This document shows, one piece after another, positions 6,030 through 6,417 of a stretch of DNA of 6,417 nucleotides; position 1 is the stretch's first letter; each line of letters begins with the position of its first letter. Under the pieces are notes generated by a model. It did not search any database, was not told where the DNA came from, and saw nothing but the letters and a program-made list of their open reading frames with translations. A program made the position numbers and the translations under genes. This DNA is from Candidatus Omnitrophota bacterium (GTDB lineage Bacteria > Omnitrophota > Gorgyraeia > Zapsychrales > Zapsychraceae): the NCBI GenBank assembly GCA_030634235.1, contig DAOWBD010000061.1:1-6417 (forward strand), given 5' to 3'.

Positions 6030-6417
6030 TTATCTTTTCTTCGGCTTATAAATATGCGTGGCTTGCCCAAAAAGGCTCTGTGCGGATTCCATGACGGTTT
6101 CCGAAAGGGTGGGGTGAGGGTGGATGCACGTTTTTAGGTCGGAGGCAGTAGCTCCCATTTCGATTGCCAGGACGCCTTCGGCGATCATCTCACTGGCGCC
6201 AGCGCCGGCGATGCCGACTCCTAAAATTCTTTCCGTTTTCGGATCAATAATTCACTTTGTCAGTCCGTCGGTGCCGCCTAAAGTTAGCGCCCGTCCCGAC
6301 GCGCCCCACGGGAATTTAGTGACTTGGATCTCAATGCCCCGCTGTGCTGGTTGCGTCTCTGTTAATCCGCACCAGGCGATCTCGGGGTCGGTAAAGACAA
6401 TGGCAGGGATCGCTTTG
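6030..6417 (-). pseudogene. lpdA: Dihydrolipoyl dehydrogenase, 3' part with an in-frame TGA (5' end outside window)
   Basis: Translating the minus strand from the window edge gives the C-terminal dimerisation domain of dihydrolipoyl dehydrogenase, the FAD/NAD E3 subunit of 2-oxoacid dehydrogenase and glycine cleavage complexes. Visible motifs are IVFTDPEIAWCGLTE, KFPWGASGRAL, GLTK, then a TGA at 6252-6254, then IIDPKTERILGVGI, AEGVLAIEMGA and the catalytic HPHPTLSET, whose histidine and glutamate complete the active site across the dimer. The frame is open on both sides and ends in TAA at 6030-6032, so the only lesion in view is the TGA, at a position that is Leu in E. coli Lpd. If real, it removes about 73 residues including the catalytic histidine. 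It could equally be a base-call or assembly error in an intact gene. The upstream FAD and NAD domains are not in the window. It is convergent with the DUF192 gene, 24 bp away. Confidence 0.85.

Noticed and set aside
6252..6254. TGA in lpd as selenocysteine or as a reassigned codon
   Set aside because: The position is not a redox residue, no SECIS-like hairpin is evident just after it, and other genes in the window use TGA as a genuine stop.
1..6417. CRISPR array, insertion sequence, tRNA or phage-like module
   Set aside because: No direct-repeat array, transposase motif, terminal inverted repeats, cloverleaf or phage gene was recognised on reading both strands.

Overview
The window looks like ordinary core-genome DNA from a diderm (Gram-negative) bacterium of moderate GC that makes lipopolysaccharide (LPS). 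It encodes both permease subunits of the LPS exporter and two lipoproteins with Sec/Lsp-type lipoboxes. Genes are tightly packed, with ATGA-type overlaps and gaps of 13-24 bp. The gene mix does not settle the phylum. An uncultured lineage such as Omnitrophota or a deltaproteobacterium-like group is a guess, not a reading. The standard bacterial code fits: genes end in TAA, TAG and TGA, and two TGA stops sit in ATGA overlaps.

Layout. (1) 29-454 (+) is a stand-alone CheY-like receiver, followed by a clear intrinsic terminator (486-519). (2) 3458-527 (-) is a three-gene set, comF-lptF-lptG. ComF is a zinc-ribbon/phosphoribosyltransferase-fold protein of DNA uptake; LptF and LptG are the transmembrane subunits of the LptB2FG ABC transporter. 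LptF and LptG genes overlap by 13 bp. (3) 3459-3588 is a divergent intergenic region with a very good sigma70-type promoter for the rightward genes (TTGAAC-17 bp-TATAAT) and a strong Shine-Dalgarno. (4) 3589-6005 (+) is a four-gene operon: pyrE, maf, an M48-family metalloprotease lipoprotein, and a DUF192 lipoprotein. pyrE/maf and maf/M48 overlap by 4 bp. (5) 6030-6417 (-) is the 3' part of a dihydrolipoyl dehydrogenase gene, convergent with the operon and broken by one in-frame TGA.

How the genes relate. pyrE (UMP synthesis) and maf (hydrolysis of non-canonical nucleotides) share a nucleotide theme. LptF/LptG and the M48 lipoprotein share a cell-envelope theme, because some M48 lipoproteins clear misassembled LPS-assembly proteins; that link is inference here. 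I found no mobile element, CRISPR array, tRNA, rRNA or repeat family, and no convincing novel system. The points most worth a second look are the in-frame TGA in the lpd gene, a mini-ORF that ends on the pyrE start codon, the comF GTG start inside a perfect dyad, and a degenerate N-terminal motif in Maf.
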